DNA from: Gonocerus acuteangulatus | Lineage: Eukaryota; Arthropoda; Insecta; Hemiptera; Coreidae | Length of the DNA: 64,000 bases | Direction: 5' to 3' | NCBI GenBank assembly: GCA_946811695.1 | Contig: OX328126.1 | Span: forward strand, 88,996,785-89,060,784 | In this document: one piece after another, positions 35,824-48,523 of the stretch | How the letters are laid out: each line of letters begins with the position of its first letter | Position numbering within the stretch: position 1 is the stretch's first letter | The notes under the pieces: model-generated | What the model was told of the DNA's origin: nothing | Database searches by the model: none | The model's input: the letters and a program-made list of their open reading frames with translations, nothing else | Position numbers and translations under genes: made by a program

Positions 35824-38800
35824 TCAATGCTTCTTCCGCTTCTTCAGTTTACCTGAAACAAAAAAGAAGACAAATTTAAATGAGAAATAAAAAAAAAAAA
35901 AAGAACAAAATTGAATATTCATAAAACAAGGCAAGGTGGGGTGCAAAATGACTATAATTTCTCCAACTCAATGAAATCTATCAATCTATTATTTCTTCTG
36001 AAATAGATTGTGCAGCCATTCAATTGCAGATGAGGATGGAAAGTCTTCAAGAAGACTAAGTAAAATAATGAAAATAAAAGAAAATTCAAATATTATAATC
36101 TAATATACAGGGTAATTCAGATCTAAGTAGCCAAACTCGAGGAGGTGATTCTTAACATAATTTCCAACAAAAAGGTTCATTTGAAGTATGGTCTGCTTCC
36201 AAAGGGAAAAGGAGTTATGCCTTACTTTCTGTTTTTTTTTGTTTTTTTTTAACATATTTGTTATTGAATAAGAAAGGATTGCTCAACAACTTTTCAAGAT
36301 AATTAAATTCTAATTATTACAAACATAAAATAGACAACCTTTTCTTTTAAGAAAGCAGTGAATGTTTTGATAAACCAATTAAAAGATGATATTTTCTGGA
36401 CGTCCAATAACGCACTTCTGTTTTTCACGATGAATCATAAGTTTCTCGTGAATTTTTTCCTCGGACTATTTAATTCACTAATTACAGGAAAATTTCTACA
36501 TTTAGTAAGCATTAAATCTATGCAAATGAAGTGGAAGTTTATTGAGGGATAGGTTGAATGGTTGACTCCCATTTGTCAAAGAATGTGGAATGGAGTTCTG
36601 GTACTTGAGGCCTTGAGTATGAATTTGATATGCACACCATTTTGTAATTAAATTACATTGAAAATTAAATGTAATGGTTATATAACTACGACAATGACTT
36701 TAGTTGCAAAAACTGAATAGCCTGGGGTTTTACGATTTCATAGCTGGCAGTCTGAGGACTAATATTTAATTTTGTACATGAGAAGCAACTGCCTTATTTC
36801 TTAGACAAAAATTGGCCCAAAGAACATCCTCATTAGACATTTTTTTGACTATCAGAAAGATTTATCATAAACTTTGAACTCTTAACTTTATTAAAAAAAT
36901 CATAACAAGCCAATCAAAATACCTTTAAATTTTGGGTTCTTTTTTCTTTTCTTATTTAAGTAAGAAGTTCCGCCATGGAGTACGCTAGTGTCTTCAAAGT
37001 GAGTAATATCATCACCAAGAGCTCCCAAAGAAAACTTCAATTTAGCCCTTCTCTTTTCTTCTTTTGTTACAGGAAGCCTTGTGAAATATTCCTCTTCATA
37101 CCTACAAACAAATTTAAAAGCGTATTTAGAGCTAAACTTGAAGAACAAATTTACATTTCATTGTTTACCATTAAGATAAAAAAAAAATAAATATGTTTCT
37201 CATACTTTATATTGTTAAGCATTTTGACTGACTAACTGACATTGTTCAAGGGTGGTGACCTATAGATAGGCTTGCCATATGTCCCGGTTTGACTGAGACA
37301 GTCCCAATATCTTGCTCTTGATCGGTTTTATCAATGTCCCAGAAACGGCTGTAAGATGTATAAGGTAACTAGCTGTTACCCGGCGTGCCATGCTACACCT
37401 ACTTTCTGCATATAGAAAAGCCTAAATAAATTAGAAACCAAATAAGTATTATTAAAATCTAATAACACGAATCTGTAACTGTTATGAACCCGTGGCCTCC
37501 CAACTGTGAGTCGTGGCGACTTTTACCAAACCTATAACACCCCTCCGTATCAAGACATACATGTATGCCAAGTTTGGTAAAAATCGGTCTAACGGTGTGG
37601 GTTTGTATAAAGAACAAACATAGACAGACAGATGGTAGCCGTTTTGACCTAGCCTATGGCAATCACCGTATCAAGATCTACCTGTGTTCCAACTTAGGTC
37701 AAAATCGGTCGAACGGTGTGGATTTTTATAGGAAACAAACATACAGACAGACAGCTGGTAGAGGTTTTTGACCTAGACTACAGCACTCTCCAGATTAGGA
37801 TCTACATGTGTACCGAGTTTAGTCAAAATGGGACCAACGGTGTGGATTTGTATAAGGGACAAACATACAGACCGACAGCTGGTAGACGTTTTTGACTTAG
37901 CCTATGACACTCCCCAGATTAAGATCTACATGTGTACCGAGTTTAGTCGAAATCAGACGAACGGTGTGGATTTGTATAAGGGACAAACATACAGACAGAC
38001 AGCTGGTAGATTTTTTGACCTAGCCTAGGAGATTTCTCGTATCAAGACCTAACATTATTCCAAGTTTGGTCAAAATCGGTCAAACGGCGTGGATTTGTAT
38101 AAGGAACAAACAAACAAAGAAACTGACAGACACGTGATTTTTATATATATATAGATTATTAACTATGAATTTTTGGACGGGTTATCTATAGGTCACCACC
38201 CTTTTCTAGCCAGGATAGGGCTGATGCCTTTTCTTTTTTCTAAAGAAAAACCACCAACCCATAGTGGGAATCGAACCCACGACCTTGGCACGGAGTCCTA
38301 ATAACCTCAATTAAAAATAATACTATGAAATAGATACATAACAATGACAGCTGTTTTGTTATCGTCCTAGCAACGCACGCTGCCTAGGCTTGCCTGCTCT
38401 AACCCCTCTAAAAATACTTAAAAACTCGAATATCAAACAATCCTTTCTTGGCGTGTGTCTACGTTTTTTAGGGAGTGTCTATGCAAAATTTCAAATTTTT
38501 CTGTCGAGCGGTTTGGGCTGGGCGATGATAAGTCAGTGAGTCAGTGAGTGAGTGAGTGGTATTTGACAAATATATAGTAGATGAATTCATGTTTTTATGA
38601 ATCAGTTACTTTTCTACAATCAACATTTTTGAATACCGTGCAGTCAAAGAAATGAGATGTATTTTAACTGTAATCTGTGCATTACGCAGGAACTAGCAAA
38701 AATAAGTAGCAAAAATTCCTTTTTTATTTTTAAAAAGTAGGTAGACCAACAATTAAAAGTTCCAGATTCCTCACTCCGGTTACTTGCTACGCTTAAAAAA

Positions 38801-41800
38801 AAAAAAGACTTAAAAATCACCATTTTGCTTCTAATTTGTACCATTTTTATGTACCCAAAATCCATGTTCAAGTATGGTGCGCTCTGTCCAGTTGTAAGGA
38901 CTTGATGAGCACCAGTCGGTGCTCATCATATTAAACATGCTACCACTATTGTACTAGTGCTAATAACCACAGTGTAGATGCACCAGGAAAAAAAACACAA
39001 TATTGTACAAATTCAGAAATATATATCCAGCAAAGCATAAACTGTAGCTAACTATGCACTCTTGTTACAAAGAATAGTGAATTTCCTAGTCAAAGATAAA
39101 TTTCTTTCACATCAATATCAATCATTTAAGAGAATTATAATGGGCATTGAGTTCATTTACCTGACATATATTTATCATTTACCAGTCTTCTGTCTGTCAT
39201 TTGATTTATTATTTAATTTTTGCAGTCCGCTTTACAATTAACTAGTTCGTACATTCCCTTCATTTATCTCTTATATATTTATGATAATTAGTATAACCAA
39301 AATGGTGTACAATATTTGGTGAAAATAAAAAGTTGAGATAGCTGATCAAATAAATGTGTTTAATAAATTTTGGGAGGCCTGGGGGATGAACTCCATGCCT
39401 AAGGTTGTGGGTTCGATTCCCACTAGGGATGGTGGCTTTTCTTTAGAAAAAAGAAAATATATCGCCCTATTATGGCTAGAAAAGGGTGGTAAACTATAGA
39501 TAACCCGTCCTAAAATTTTTTGTCAGTAATAAATGGATGTTAACATTTAAATAAATAATAAATTTTGAACTCGGAAGATTTAGACATTTCCAAACAATGT
39601 AAAGAATCTTGATAATATTTAAACGTTTAATACTTGATACTGGAATAAAATAAACTTGTAATTCAATGACTACTTACTCCCTCTTCATCTTTTGGTATTT
39701 GTCTTCCTTCTGCTGAACAGAATTTGTGGACTTTATTTCAATTGGTGTATCAAGATATTCTTCTTTCAATTCCTGTATTACAGACGATCTCAAAGCTTGC
39801 TTCCTTGCACGTTCGTAAAGCTTCTTCTGTTTCTCAGCACCTGTCTCATCTCCCTCTGAAGAAAAAAAATAATTAAGTGTGGATAGCAGTAACTACATTA
39901 TTGCAATAGAAATATTATATTATGATGGATTTCATTCAAACAAAAGTGTCTTGGTCAGAAATCCAGGTCAATAAAAATTATTAATAACAATAAATTGGTA
40001 ATTGCAACTTGAAAAAAAAACAACAAAAAAACAAAAAGGTGCAGGCAGTGAAGGAGGGTGTTCAGGAGAAATGAATGTTATCACTTCTTTTACAAAACTG
40101 CTTCAAAATGAGCACTGAGCTCTTTTAGCAGCTCAGGTCACTATCTTGAGAGCTATGATGAGTTCAGAACGACAACATGTCAGTCCTCAGCAGTGATGGT
40201 GAGAACTGAGCTCCTGAAAGCATTTAACCCTTTCTATTCCATTGACTGCTCCAGCAGTCGAGGAGCGGCTAGGCCCTGTGCACCCTTGACTTGTGTGGAA
40301 GTCAAAAGAAACATGGGCTACACATACCAATGACTGCTCCAGCAGTCGAGGAGCGGCTAGGCCCTGTGCACCCTTGACTTGTGTGGAAGTCAAAAGAAAC
40401 ATGGGCTACACATACCAATGACTGCTCCAGCAGTCGAGGAGCGGCTAGGCCCTGTGCACCCTTGACTTGTGTGGAAGTCAAAAGAAACATGGGCTACACA
40501 TACCAATGACTGATCCAGCAGTCGAGGAGCGGCTAGGCCCTGTGCACCCTTGACTTGTGTGGAAGTCAAAAGAAACATGGGCTACACATACCAATGACTG
40601 ATCCAGCAGTCGAGAGCTCCTCATATTTCTCACCTTCTTACTATACTCATTTTTCGAATTTTAGAGCTATCTCAAGATACAGTAGCATACTTCTAGTATT
40701 CCTTCCTAGAACTAGAGGGTATTTGGATGACGTTTTTGCTCGAGTGAGCTATTCAGGCGAATTAACTTATTAATTTGTTATACTCAAAGCCCAATCAACC
40801 AATGTCAAATCACCGTAACTTTTAGTGGGTATTTATTTCACTTGTTAATTATTCTTAACATATAGGACAACTGGTAAAAAGAAAAACCTATGTTGTTTCG
40901 TTTACGTGCATACAACATAAATAACCCCCCATCTCCCACATGAGAATCCAAGGAGTTAGCCACTAGACCAGGAGGAGACCCTTCTTTACTTATTTTTATA
41001 ACGTTCTTTTAAACAAAGTTATACAACTTAAAAATAATTAAAACTCAAAGATAAATAAAAATTAATAATGATAGTAAACAAAACAAAAATCAAATAATAA
41101 ATAAAAGACGAGTTTTAATTCAACAAGAGATTGTTCAAAGTCAAGGTGCAATGAGCAAAAAAAGTATCTCATACTTGAAAATCCTTGAAAGTAGCAGCCA
41201 TCCCTCTCTCTTGGTAGGAAAAGGGTTACAGTTAACAGTTTTTTTAAGGAAGTGACAATTTCCCTTTCTTCAGTCAAGAGATCACTACCATCAATTTGAT
41301 ATGTGTTTTGATCAAAATTCAATCAAGTCGTTACAATATTTTTACATAATAAAATTGATATTTTGGTAACTTGTGGGCTCGTAGAGCAGACTAAATAAAT
41401 TGGCATCATGGGATTAACCACAATATTATTTTGCCTTTATTGGGACATGCATTATTGGGAAGATGCCCAAGAATATTTTTCATTACCCCACTTAGCAATG
41501 GAATATTTTTTTTTTAAGGACATCCAGGGTGCAATGAGGAATTTTCCCAACGAGCCGTGGGATGAGAAAATTCCTCCGCCGGTGGGGATATGAATCTGGG
41601 GCGCTAGCCACTAGACCACGTGAGACCCCAGCAATGGAATAATATAATGAAATAAGAGTTTTACTAAATTAAGTGTTTAAAGAGACTGTTTTCTTGCCAA
41701 GTATTGTTTATTCTAAATGTACTGAGAAAGGAATGATTCTATGGATGAAAATTTATTCTATTCTATGGATGAAAATTTATTACTATAAATAATTCTGCCT

Positions 41801-42008
41801 TACCGTAAGGAACGGATGTCAACTTCGGTGGAACATAAACATTAGATTTCTTCTTTTCTTTAGAGTCTTCCACGTTTTCATCATCACTAGCAGAACTTTC
41901 AGCCTCAGATTCCTAATACAGATAGAATGCATTAATAAAATTTATTTTAATGATTTTAATGACAATATTTATTTATTTATTTTACGAGCTTTGTAACGAC
42001 GGCGACTT

Positions 42009-42059
<51 letters not shown>

Positions 42060-43960
42060 ACAGTAAAAAATACAAATTTATGTATTCACAATTATCAGTA
42101 ACTTATAGTACTAAATACAAACAAAAAAAAAAAGTTTAAGGAGAGCATAAGACAAAAGTTAGTAGGTTTGTGTTAAGAATTAATTGCTAAACGTTATTTA
42201 GAGCCTTGCTATTTGAACTATAGTTAATGTATTTACATAACTTATCACTAGAACTAACTGCCATTATTTAACTATTTATTAGGTCATGGAGGATGCTACA
42301 TGTTGTGGTTTTCCATTAATGTCCAAGTAAAATTGAGTAATAATTACATAATAGGGAGAGAAAAAAAAAAAAAAAATCTTTCGTCTCCTCAGATTCTTTG
42401 GTAAATGTTTATGTCTTTTAAATATTGAAGTATAGAGTTTATGTATGGACTACCCTCTGTGAGAAGTTCTTGTAGGTCGTGTGGAATGTTCAGTTTTTCG
42501 CGTCTTTTCCATTCAGTGAGTATGTGTTTAATTGTCAATGTTGTGTTACAAACTCTGCATATCGGCTTGTCTTTTTTCTCCATGAGGTAATTATGTGTGA
42601 GCAACGAGTGTCCAATGCGAAGTCTGGTCAGTAATACTTGGTCTCTTCTTGTCAAGGTATGTTGTTTGTTACCCCATGCTTTTACAGTGTTCTTAATTTG
42701 TGATTAACAATAAAAATAATTATTGGAGCATATAATTACATAATAATTACATAATTCAACCTAAATATTTAGAGCTAAAAAGAAAACATAAATAAATAAT
42801 AAAATTTTAGTTTTCCTGAAATTTGAAATTTTAAGGGAGGGAGTTATATGAAAACGTAGGGAGGAGGGCGAGAATAGTTTTGTAAAAGGGGCCCAGCCAG
42901 GTAGAGACATCACCGTACTACAGGGTCGGCCATCCTGCACTACCCACCGTAGACTGCTTTCCAGAACAATTTGCTTAAAATATCCAACATAAATAAAATA
43001 AAAACGTGAATAGTTCTCTTTTAATTTTGTAATGAGTAACTGATCAATTATTAATTTGCTTCCAGAGTTATGTTTACACATGGTACCTACAACACTACGT
43101 AATAAATACGAAAAACCTCATATTATCGTATTTTGATCTAACACAGGAACAGGATACAGTCACTCTAGTGGTAGAAAGCGCTCCTTGCGGCGGCTTTGTG
43201 AACCTACGTCTAGCGGGCTTTTCTATTGAAATATATTACAAATTAAACCCCCGCTTTCCGATTAACCGATTCAGCTCATTTTTACAACACTTCTTTCTCA
43301 TGAATTACCCACGACGTATACCACGTTTCGTTACAATACAGCAGAAATTATGACCGGTATGAGTATATTAGGAATTTGGGTCTGGAGTAAACCCCCCCTT
43401 CTAATGAGCCGATTTAGTTTACTTTTACAACACATATTTACCTGTAGATTACCACTACGAATACCGAGTTTCGTGGAAATATACCAAACATCACGGCTGG
43501 TAGTGGCGAATTGGTATTGTGGGTCTGGAGTAAACCCCCCCCCCTCCTAATGAACCGATTTAGTTTATTTTTACAACAAATATTTACCTGTGGATTATCA
43601 CTTCGAATACCGAGTTTCGTCGAAATATACCAAAACTCACGGCTGGTAGTGGCAAATTGGTATTGTGGGTCCGGAGTAAACCCCCCCTTCTAATGAACCG
43701 ATTTAGTTCATTTTTATATCTCACTTTTCTCTCTATATTACCACTACGAATACCAAGTTTCGTTGAAATATAACAAATATTACGGCTGACATAGTCAAAT
43801 TAGTGTTTTCGGTTCGGGATAAACGCCCCCCTTCCGGTGGACCGACTTTGGTGGTTAACGAACTCGTTCAATCGTTTGCTAATTGAATGCTATATACCAA
43901 GTTTCGTGACGAAAAAACAAAAACTCTGGCCGCTATCGTGTTAACAGACACACACACATA

Positions 43961-44019
<59 letters not shown>

Positions 44020-47000
44020 AACGGGGGGCATTTTCGGTGTCTACTAGGTAGGATCGATAAAGATTTGAAGAAATTTTTCAAAAATTCCGTCATGAGTCCA
44101 ACCTCAATAGCTACTTTCCTTCGGAGGAAAGTGCTAAAAATTAGCAAATCAAATTTAACTAAAAATTGAAGGTAGAAAAGTACTTACTTTTGATAACATA
44201 TCTGCAGGATTAGCCTTAAATCTACTCGGGTCATTTTCATCGAGGCTCCCACTTATTGAGATCTTTACATACTTATCTATTTGGTACTTCAGTTTTTGCT
44301 CGATTGGTTTAATTCTTTCGAGCACAACCCTGTCTTCGATCAAGCGATCTAAAATATAAAAAATTAACTTGTTGGTCGAAATCCTTTACCTGACCAAATA
44401 AAATCATAATAGGGAATAAAACAAGGCTATACAAGCAAGTAGCAAGAAGAAAGAAAATATGAACAAACATTTAAAAATTAAGAAAAAGGAAGCATTTTAA
44501 GAATAAAGTCGTACAAGTGTTAATCAAGGAGTTAGAATTTCTTGGTTTTATAAGAGATTCTAAAGCCTTGAGTACTAATGAAAAAGTTACGAATGGACAA
44601 AAAAGGTACAATCTTGTTATGAATTACACAAAAATTATTATTATGCATTGTTTTTTTTTTTTTTCTTTTACTGTGCATCGACAACTAGGCCATTAGCGCC
44701 GACATCCAGGGTGTAGCAAGGAATTTTCCAAACGAGCCGTGGGATGAGAAAATTCCTGCCGCCGTAGAGTGTAACGAAGTAGTGAGGATTATGGACAAAA
44801 GTCATTAACCACTAGTTATTTTCAAATAAACATTTTTATTAATTGAAATCAACTCAAAACAAGGTAATAACAGTGTAATAATGCATACTATACAGCTATA
44901 ATAATATTAATTGTAATATTGGTAATATTAATAGAAATAATATAGCAGGTAATAATATTATTAATAACAATATTATAAAATACATTATAACGGTAACATA
45001 TAATGTGGTAATAGTATAGTAGTAAATTATACTTATTGACATAGAATAACAATATTTTGCCATTTTCTATGAAATTATTAAATAATTTGTTAATTCTTAG
45101 TCTGAATCGTTTTTGGATTCTTGAGAATGTAAACTTATATCGAAACCAATATCTATTTGATTATTAATGTCATCCTCTATTATACATTCATTAATGTCTG
45201 GACTGATTTTGTTTTGCCTTTTTATATTTTTTCTACGTAAAGAAAGCTCTGGTATCAAAGAACCCGGCGCTTTTCGATCTCTCACACAACACTGTAAACT
45301 CTTTTTTATGTCTGCCTCTAAGGAAGCCGGTAGGGCCATCAGGGCGTGAATATATTTTTTCTTGATAAAAATTAATAACAATTTCTTCTAAGTTGATATA
45401 TTGTTTCAACCAGTGTTTATATAAGAGTTTTTTCTCTGCAGTGAACACGTTCCCACATTTCTTACATATATTATATGACTAAACTGGCAGTCTTTTTAAT
45501 ATTGCTTAATATTTCTTTAGGAGCATCCTGCAGATTAAATTGAATCATTTGCCCAAGGATTAATACCATTTTCTTGGATTTATCCTCATTTTTTTAAATT
45601 TGGAAGAAAAAATAAATTGTATTATGTGATGGATCTAAAAATAAAAATCTTTTGAATCGGCAAATTTCAGCAAACTAAATTGCTTTCAGTACATTATACT
45701 TGAGGTAAACTTTAAGCTCTAAAAAACTTGGGATGTGTTCAGATGATGTTTTTTTGCTATGGTCTATCAAAATTTTATACTTAAGAATAATGTCAAAGAT
45801 CAATGAAGAATAATTCAGGATAAATAATAAGGGAGTAATTACCCATAATCAATTATATCAGATAAAAAAGGAATAGGTTTGACATAATTTCCTTCGGATG
45901 ACTTAAAAAAAACCCCTGTCCTACCTTCAACGGCCGAGGTTCAAACTGATTGTTGGTATGAAACAGGTTTTAAAGACTTTGCCTTGTTTACAATACTGCT
46001 AATTTGTTTGTTGATCAAAATAAAATTAATATTTATTAGTTTTATACGATTTTAGTTCCTTGATTAGTTTCTAAACTTAGCTAGAGGATTAAAAATTAAA
46101 TATAAGAAAACAAAAATTTAGATTTTTGTCCATTGGACGTTACACAGTGCGCCGGTGGGGATCGAACCCACCATCTCCCGCTTATGAATCTAAGGCGCTA
46201 GCCACTAGACAGTTGCATTAGTAAAGGAATAGAAGCAGTTATCGATAGGGTATGATCATTCGTTAAAAACGGAAAATATAATCTCAAAGAGAAGGAAGTT
46301 TAAGGCGCCACAACAGGAAACTAACAGTATCCTAAGCGGAAATGACTCCCCCGCCATCTCAACATTCGCTCTAGGAAGATTCTAAAACTTACCATATGGC
46401 TAACATGGCAAGAGGTCACAAGACAAACCATTTTGTGGACCATTGCTGTAGAGGTGTATCATTCTTATCAATATAGCTCACTAGGGAGATAGTGTGGTCA
46501 GTACTATTATCCGGCCACCTGATTTTCTCCTTTGCAGATAATCATTAATGAATTAATGGCTGTGTGGACCTAGGGACAGGAAACGACTAGAAACGGTTGC
46601 TAGCCTATAGATTTTGAATTAATTAATGGGTACCTGCAAAGGGGAAAATCAGGCGGCGGAGCAGAGTACTGATCACATTATCTTTTTAGTGTGCCATATG
46701 GTCAAGAATCAGATATCTCTACAGTATCTGCCTTTCTGGGCCCTTGTGGCTTGGGACTTTTTTTTTTTTAAATGTTAATGAAAAAATGTCATGTTTTGGC
46801 ACCTTTGGATGCCTAAAGGCTGGCAACCAGTGGTGATATAAACCTTGGGGCAGTCTCATTTTAAAGCTCTTGAATGGAGCTTTAATATGATATACATACA
46901 AAAAAGGGGTTAAAATTGATTAAAAAAAAAATTAAAATATTAAAATTAAATTTTAAAATTTAAATTTCATTGAAGTGAAATTATTATTATCATAAATAGT

Positions 47001-48523
47001 CCCACATGAACCCCAAAGCAGTGTTTGGCATTATTCAATAAATTTCTTACTCAATAATCAATGAAATAAATATTTAATGAATAATGATTTACTCATTGAT
47101 TCAGTTATTCATTCGTTGCGTTGTTTTTTATTCTATTCTTTTTTATTCATTATATTACACTCTTCATTCATTATTTTTATTCATTCAAAATAATGTTGTT
47201 CACGAAAAAAAAAAAAAAATAAAAAAGCCAGTTATGCACAGCAACTGTAAAAAAATTGCCTTAAACTAGAGCTTTAATGTTGAACAAATAAAATTAAATT
47301 AAAAAAAAAAAAAAAACTCATTCAGTTACCGACCTTTCGATATATTTGAGATAAAACACATAATTCAGTCAATAAATACAAATTAACACTCTTATCTTCG
47401 TGGACGGCGGAAGGTCAACAAATAAAATCTTCAACACTCAGTATCACCAACTTTATTTCATCCCTACATGTTTCACACCTTTATTGGTGCCTCTTCAGGG
47501 GAAAAAATTACGTAGAAAATTTGTACTATTTAATTTGTTGCTTATAACTTAATCCGATTAAAGAATTTTCATTCAATATTAAATAATAAAAAAAAATAAA
47601 AAAAAATTACATTAGTTTTTGAATGACTGATTAATGAATGAAAATATTATTCATTATTCAGAATGAAATAGAAAATATTAATACATTAGTCATTATTCTG
47701 AATAATTTTTGCGCAACACTTCCCCAAGCTACTGTACGTTGAAGGTGGAACTTGAATGGTGTATGGTTTTTCAAATATACTAACCAGAACAATAAATTAA
47801 ATCATACCAATAGCAGAGTTCTCTTCAATAGATTTTCCAGTTGCCTTTAAAATAATAACTTGTGTCAGATTTAACAAATACTGGCTCAATAACTGATTTT
47901 TAACGTCCAAAAGGCTGATACCCTAAAAGAAAAAAAATATGTCTAAATAAACTCAAATCAATTTATAATTATTAATATTGCGAGTAAATAGTGAGCTTAA
48001 ATGAAATGAAGTTTCAAATTTAAAAAAGCAAGGCCAAACGAAAATACAATAGTAATTCTATAACTCAAATTGTTCAAATCAATTTCTAACTAGCAATTCA
48101 TAACACACCAAGTAGTTCAACCCACTGTTTAATTTTGTATGATAACACACTGTTTAATTTTGTATGATAGAGCTATCATAAGTAGTTCAAATAAATTTTA
48201 ATCTTTACAGTAAAATATCCACACTATTTTGAAATAAGAAAGTCATAACGAGTCTTACATTCGCCACTTCAAATTCATTATTCTTTATCCTCTCATTGAG
48301 GTCCTTGGCTAAAGTCAATACTTGCTGGCTACTTTCTTTCAGACTTCTAAAGATCTTTAATGCTTCTTCTTTTTCCCCTTCCTTTGCCTAAAACATTTTT
48401 AGTTGCAATGGACATTGTAACATAACTAAATGAATGGTATGAAAAATATAAAACAGATATTAAACTTTAAAAAAAGTAACTTACATGCGGCTCAATTAAA
48501 GACGACTCTTCAAAATGAGGCAT
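35824..48523 (-). CDS. NGDN: Neuroguidin (NGDN/Lcp5 family), complete eight-exon gene
   Basis: Exons in coding order: 48485-48523, 48259-48387, 47808-47922, 44188-44348, 41804-41912, 39678-39855, 36923-37101, 35824-35852. The 312 aa product compares with about 315 in vertebrates. Residues 14-94 form the Sas10/Utp3/C1D domain (GISLLDVKNQLLSQYLLNLT at 57-76). LEQKLKYQIDK-like sequence at 111-120 and GSLDENDPSRFKANP are near-diagnostic of neuroguidin. An acidic/Ser stretch (149-164), YVPPKL, the ARKQALRSSVIQELKEEY block and a C-terminal basic tail (KKRKKN, KKRKKH; 292-312) follow, suiting nucleolar targeting. Family members are small-subunit processome factors for 18S rRNA maturation; vertebrate neuroguidin also binds eIF4E. 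All introns are GT-AG and phases agree. An AATAAA follows the stop. Introns are packed with repeats. Confidence 0.95.
36108..36512 (+). repeat. Repeat family D, copy 2
   Basis: Inverse of 13997-14410, beginning CAGGGTAATTCAGATCTAAG and ending at TTACTAAATGTAG's complement (TTTAGTAAGCATTAA). In NGDN intron 7. No open frame of its own. Confidence 0.65.
37375..38160 (+). mobile_element. LINE/SINE 3'-end-like unit with internal 116-bp tandem repeats
   Basis: Begins ACTAGCTGTTACCCGGCGTG, a word often found at the start of insect RTE-type and related retroelement tails, and ends GATTTTTATATATATATAG. Between are five copies of a roughly 115-120-bp unit with GTCAAAATCGGTC, ACGGTGTGGATTTGTATAAG and ACAGACAGACAGCTGGTAG. 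In NGDN intron 6. A second similar tail is at about 38455-38585 (CAGTGAGTCAGTGAGTGAG). Confidence 0.6.
38158..38312 (-). mobile_element. SINE family 2 copy
   Basis: Body (GACGGGTTATCTATAGGTCA; TTTTCTAGCCAGGATAGGG) and B box (GTGGGAATCGAACCCACGA complement) match copies at 39370 and 52082; the head is cut off at the GGAGTCCTA end. Confidence 0.7.
39370..39555 (+). mobile_element. SINE family 2 copy
   Basis: tRNA-like head with GTTGTGGGTTCGATTCCCAC, then GGTGGCTTTTCTTTAG, GGCTAGAAAAGGGTGGT, AGATAACCCGTCC and an A-rich AAATAAATAAT tail. Confidence 0.75.
40239..40612. repeat. 88-bp tandem repeat in NGDN intron 5
   Basis: Four complete units start at 40239, 40327, 40415 and 40503; a fifth, broken one starts at 40591. 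Units are nearly identical, with TGACTGCTCCAGCAGTCGAG (palindromic GACTGCTCCAGCAGTC) and CCCTTGACTTGTGTGGAAGT. Units 4 and 5 share a GATCC variant. Minus-strand frames repeat FLLTSTQVKGAQGL but are shadows, since 88 is not a multiple of three. Confidence 0.95.
40926..40982 (-). mobile_element. SINE family 1 head fragment
   Basis: CCATCTCCCACATGAGAATC then GTTAGCCACTAGACC, the complement of the A-box end of the family. Confidence 0.55.
41510..41631 (-). mobile_element. SINE family 1 copy with an internal deletion
   Basis: T-rich tail (41500-41515), body GAGCCGTGGGATGAGAAAAT and A-box end GGCGCTAGCCACTAGACCAC; the B-box segment is partly deleted. Confidence 0.65.
42011..42697 (-). pseudogene. 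Non-LTR retrotransposon 3' end with ORF2 C-terminus and poly-A tail
   Basis: From 42697 down to the stop at 42389 the minus frame reads LTRLRIGHSLLTHNYLM, then CRVCNTTLTIKHILTE. This is the conserved C-terminal segment after the RNase H region of Jockey/I-like LINEs (L-R-x-G-H-S; C-x2-C-x8-H-x4-E/C). The T run at 42011-42055 is its poly-A tail. It is 5'-truncated, as is usual for LINEs. A second member of the family is at 51264-51820. In NGDN intron 4. Confidence 0.8.
42940..44137 (+). mobile_element. Helitron/Helentron-like family B, copy 3 (5'-truncated)
   Basis: Inverse of the copies at 27811 and 30293. It has four minisatellite units (43250-43870), an AT run (43967-44013) and an intact 3' hairpin ending GGAAAGTGCTAA (44126-44137). 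The 5' terminus is replaced near 42940. In NGDN intron 4; its 3' end lies 50 bases from exon 4. Confidence 0.6.
44650..44770 (-). mobile_element. SINE family 1 copy, headless
   Basis: Tail T run (44650-44664), GGCCATTAGCGCCGACATCC and GAGCCGTGGGATGAGAAAAT; ends abruptly at GCCGCCGTAGAG before the tRNA part. Confidence 0.7.
44780..46140. other. NGDN intron 3 sequence without recognised elements
   Basis: AT-rich, with an ATAATATTAATA-like simple-repeat region at 44870-45010. Overlapping minus frames (45097-45448) read like a fragment of a cysteine-poor coding sequence (VLCERSKSAGF) but match no family I recognise. They may be a decayed transposon. Confidence 0.35.
46149..46385. mobile_element. 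SINE family 1 head next to a family A Helitron-like 5' fragment
   Basis: 46149-46210 is the minus-strand tRNA head (GGGATCGAACCCACCATCTC). It is followed by plus-strand family A words (AGAAGCAGTTATCGATAGGG; CAAAGAGAAGGAAGTTTAAG; CCTAAGCGGAAATGACTCC) up to about 46385. Confidence 0.55.
46430..46745 (+). mobile_element. SINE family 3 rearranged body fragments
   Basis: CACTAGGGAGATAGTGTGGTCA (46477) and its inverse-oriented partner (CAAGAATCAGATATCTCTAC at 46704) show two body fragments facing each other. No tRNA head remains. Confidence 0.5.
47461..47500 (-). ncRNA. Hammerhead-ribozyme-like core (copy 3)
   Basis: On the minus strand: TCCC, CTGAAGA, hairpin CACC/GGTG, GAAAC, AT, GTA, GGGA. TCCC and GGGA can form stem I, and GTA is an allowed NUH triplet. 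Same layout as copy 2 but a different stem II sequence, so the pairing is maintained while the bases differ. In NGDN intron 3. Confidence 0.4.

Noticed and set aside
40187..40578. Overlapping minus frames with FLLTSTQVKGAQGL repeats
   Set aside because: Shadows of the 88-bp tandem repeat in the intron of NGDN.
40239..40612. CRISPR-like array
   Set aside because: Contiguous 88-bp units with no unique spacers, in an intron of a eukaryotic gene.
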